DNA of 34,061 nt, taken from NCBI RefSeq assembly GCF_000763805.1, contig NZ_JRKS01000032.1:1-34061 (forward strand), given 5' to 3'. A program made the translations under genes and the position numbers. How positions within the stretch are numbered: position 1 is the first letter of the stretch; each line of letters opens with the position of its first letter. Positions 32,425 to 34,061 of this stretch are shown here, one piece after another. Below the pieces are notes generated by a model. That model was not told where the DNA came from. It made no database searches and saw only the letters and a list, made by a program, of their open reading frames with translations. Source of the DNA: Paracoccus sphaerophysae (GTDB lineage Bacteria; Pseudomonadota; Alphaproteobacteria; Rhodobacterales; Rhodobacteraceae).

Positions 32425-34061
32425 GTCGTCACCGGCTGGTTGCGGAAGGCGGGGGGTTGGGCGGACCCGGCGGCCGCGCCCTCATGCGCGCCGGCGGGCA
32501 CCTGGGTCGGCGTGACCGGCGCCGGCACCGGGGGCGAGGCCGGCGCGGGCGGGATCGGCGGCGCGGTGAAGCTGCCGCCGCCGCCCCCCGAGGCGCGGCC
32601 GCGGCGTTTCAGCACCGGGCAGGTGTTCTCGTCGTTCATGATGACCTGGCAGCGCAGGCAGACGATGCATTCGTTGGCGTTGATCCGGCCCAGCGGGTCG
32701 ATGGCGCCGACGGTGCATTTCGTCTCGCACAGCCGGCATTCGCGCCCGCATTGCGGCCGGCGCTTGAGCCAGTCGAAGACCTTGAGCTTGGCTGGAATCG
32801 CCAGCCCCGCGCCCATCGGGCAGATATAGCGGCAGAAGAACCGCTCGATGAACAGCCCGGCGCCCAGCAGCGCCACGACATACAGCACGAAGGGCCAGGC
32901 GCGCATGAAACGCATGGAAATGGCGGTCTTGAACGGCTCGACCTCGGCCAGCACCAGGGCGCGCTCCATCGAATAGAAGGACAGCGCGACGAGGCCCACG
33001 AACAGCGTGTACTTGATGACCCACAGCCGCTCGTGCAGCGCCTGCGGGACGGCGATCTGGCGCACGCCAAGGCGCTGCGCGGCCTGGTTGGTCAGCTCCT
33101 GCAAGGCGCCGAAGGGGCACAGCCAGCCGCAGAACACGCCCCGGCCCCAGAACAGCATCCCCAGCGCCACCGCGCTCCACAGCACGAAGATCAGCGGGGC
33201 GATCAGGAAGGTTTCCCATTTGAAGCCCGACAGCAGCGCGTGAAGGAAGGCGATGACCTGCACAATGGACAGTTGCGCGCCCAGCCCCCAGCCCAGCACC
33301 ACCAGCGTCAGCGCGAGATAGGCGGTGCGGACCCGGCGCCACAGCACCGGCTTGCGGACCAGCCATTCCTGCCCCAGCAGGATCAGCCCCAGCGCGCCCA
33401 GCATGGCCAGGACGACCACGACCTCGTGGCGCTTCTGCCACCAGAACTGTTCCCACAGCGGCGTCTCGGGTTCGGGCGGGGCGAGGCGAAAGGCCTCGGG
33501 CAGCGTCACCTCGGCGCTGACCGGCAGGGTGGCGCCGCTGCGGCCGGTGGTCACGGTGACGCGGAACGGGCGGGTCACGTCGATGCCGCCGGTGGCGGGG
33601 TCGGCGTTGATCCGGAAGACGCTGCGTTCCTTGGTTTCGGGCGCGCCGGCGATCGGCAGGCGCGCGACCTGGGTATAGCTGTCGGCCGTGGGGATCAGGC
33701 GGACGTCGCCCTGCGCGATCTCGATGCGCTCGAACCGGCCCGATCGCTTCCAGTCGGTCCCGCGATGGGACTGGTTGCCGCGCGACAGGATCGCCAGCAG
33801 CGCCTCGCCCGGCCCAAGCTGGCCCGTGACGGCGGTCAGCGCCTGCTGGCCCAGCAGGTTGCGCCCGACGGTGGGGGTGTCGATGAGCCCGGTCCACAGC
33901 TCCAGCCACGGTGCGTCGGAGGGCGTGATCGGCGGCTGCGCGTCCGGCATCGCCCGCGCCGCATCGGCCATGCTGACCCGCACATGAGCCAGCGCGCCCG
34001 CGGCTTCCAGCGCCGCCCAGTCGGCGGGCGCAAAGCTGACCCGGTCGATGCCGCCCTGCCC
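32421..34061 (-). CDS. nirI: NirI/NosR family polyferredoxin membrane protein, N-terminus beyond window
   Basis: 547 codons are visible; the frame is open to the right edge, so the signal peptide and most of the FMN-binding domain are missing. What remains: the end of the periplasmic domain, about six membrane helices, two C-x3-CP motifs (FCGWLCPFGALQE and FCRYICPMGAG), then a ferredoxin-like region, CGRECRLCETKCTVGAIDP, followed by CIVCLRCQVIMNDENTCP. NosR feeds electrons to N2O reductase; NirI plays a related role for nirS expression or nitrite reductase. Location beside nnrS, nirX and nor favours nirI, but nosR cannot be excluded. The last 60 or so residues are an unusual Gly/Pro/Ala-rich tail. 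An internal GTG at 33983 is unlikely to be the true start. Confidence 0.85.
   Translation of the reverse strand, partial: GQGGIDRVSFAPADWAALEAAGALAHVRVSMADAARAMPDAQPPITPSDAPWLELWTGLIDTPTVGRNLLGQQALTAVTGQLGPGEALLAILSRGNQSHRGTDWKRSGRFERIEIAQGDVRLIPTADSYTQVARLPIAGAPETKERSVFRINADPATGGIDVTRPFRVTVTTGRSGATLPVSAEVTLPEAFRLAPPEPETPLWEQFWWQKRHEVVVVLAMLGALGLILLGQEWLVRKPVLWRRVRTAYLALTLVVLGWGLGAQLSIVQVIAFLHALLSGFKWETFLIAPLIFVLWSAVALGMLFWGRGVFCGWLCPFGALQELTNQAAQRLGVRQIAVPQALHERLWVIKYTLFVGLVALSFYSMERALVLAEVEPFKTAISMRFMRAWPFVLYVVALLGAGLFIERFFCRYICPMGAGLAIPAKLKVFDWLKRRPQCGRECRLCETKCTVGAIDPLGRINANECIVCLRCQVIMNDENTCPVLKRRGRASGGGGGSFTAPPIPPAPASPPVPAPVTPTQVPAGAHEGAAAGSAQPPAFRNQPVTT

Noticed and set aside
30514..32829. 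Long plus-strand open frame (about 770 codons) over nirX, nnrS and the end of nirI
   Set aside because: It is antisense to three recognised genes; composition is Arg/Ala/Gly/Pro-rich with no domain.

Overview
The window looks like a piece of chromosome from a denitrifying alphaproteobacterium of the Rhodobacteraceae, most likely Paracoccus or a close relative. The DNA is strongly GC-rich, with G/C in nearly all third codon positions. The right-hand third carries the nnr / norFEDQBC / nirX / nirI arrangement I associate with Paracoccus denitrificans. This assignment rests on recognised protein families and gene order; no search was run. I see no rRNA, tRNA, CRISPR array, insertion sequence or phage gene.

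Layout. (1) 1-2.3 kb: the end of an alpha/beta-hydrolase-like protein and a family-61 glycosyltransferase, probably part of a surface-glycan locus. (2) 2.3-6.0 kb, minus strand: a phosphotransferase-fold protein and mutS. (3) 6.3-13.9 kb: metabolic housekeeping genes, namely maeB (malic enzyme), trhO (tRNA hydroxylase), pncA-pncB (NAD salvage), a divergent lrp-type regulator / ald pair (alanine dehydrogenase), and mscL. (4) 14.0-16.3 kb: a glutathione transferase, then a ribbon-helix-helix regulator coupled to a PHB-depolymerase-type esterase. (5) 16.3-21.6 kb: a LysR regulator divergent from a tightly overlapping MaoC-like dehydratase / acyl-CoA dehydrogenase / family III CoA-transferase operon, followed by a TRAP solute-binding protein that has no membrane subunits nearby. 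(6) 21.7-23.9 kb, minus strand: an aldehyde dehydrogenase-SDR operon. (7) 24.0-34.1 kb: the nitric oxide respiration region, with an NNR/DNR-type regulator converging on norCBQDEF, preceded by nirI-nnrS-nirX; nirI runs off the right edge.

How it works together. norCB encode the cytochrome c-dependent NO reductase, norQD its AAA+/VWA assembly pair, and norEF accessory membrane proteins. An FNR/NNR-type box (TTGA-N6-TCAA) lies upstream of norC at a distance that fits class II activation by the NNR-type protein encoded at the other end of the cluster. NirI, NnrS and NirX supply electron-transfer, NO-linked membrane and flavinylation functions for nitrite/NO reduction. The CoA cluster looks like a catabolic route for a small carboxylic acid: uptake, CoA activation, desaturation and hydration.

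The most interesting non-coding signals are a 36-bp four-half-site inverted repeat over the start codon of the ribbon-helix-helix gene, a dispersed intergenic repeat in four copies (three at convergent gene ends, one inside the nor operon directly before norD), a perfect GntR-like palindrome upstream of the aldehyde dehydrogenase with no matching regulator nearby, and a hairpin directly upstream of the orphan dctP. I found no wholly new multi-gene system. The best leads are the CoA-cluster/orphan-DctP locus, the RHH-esterase pair and the norQ-norD repeat.
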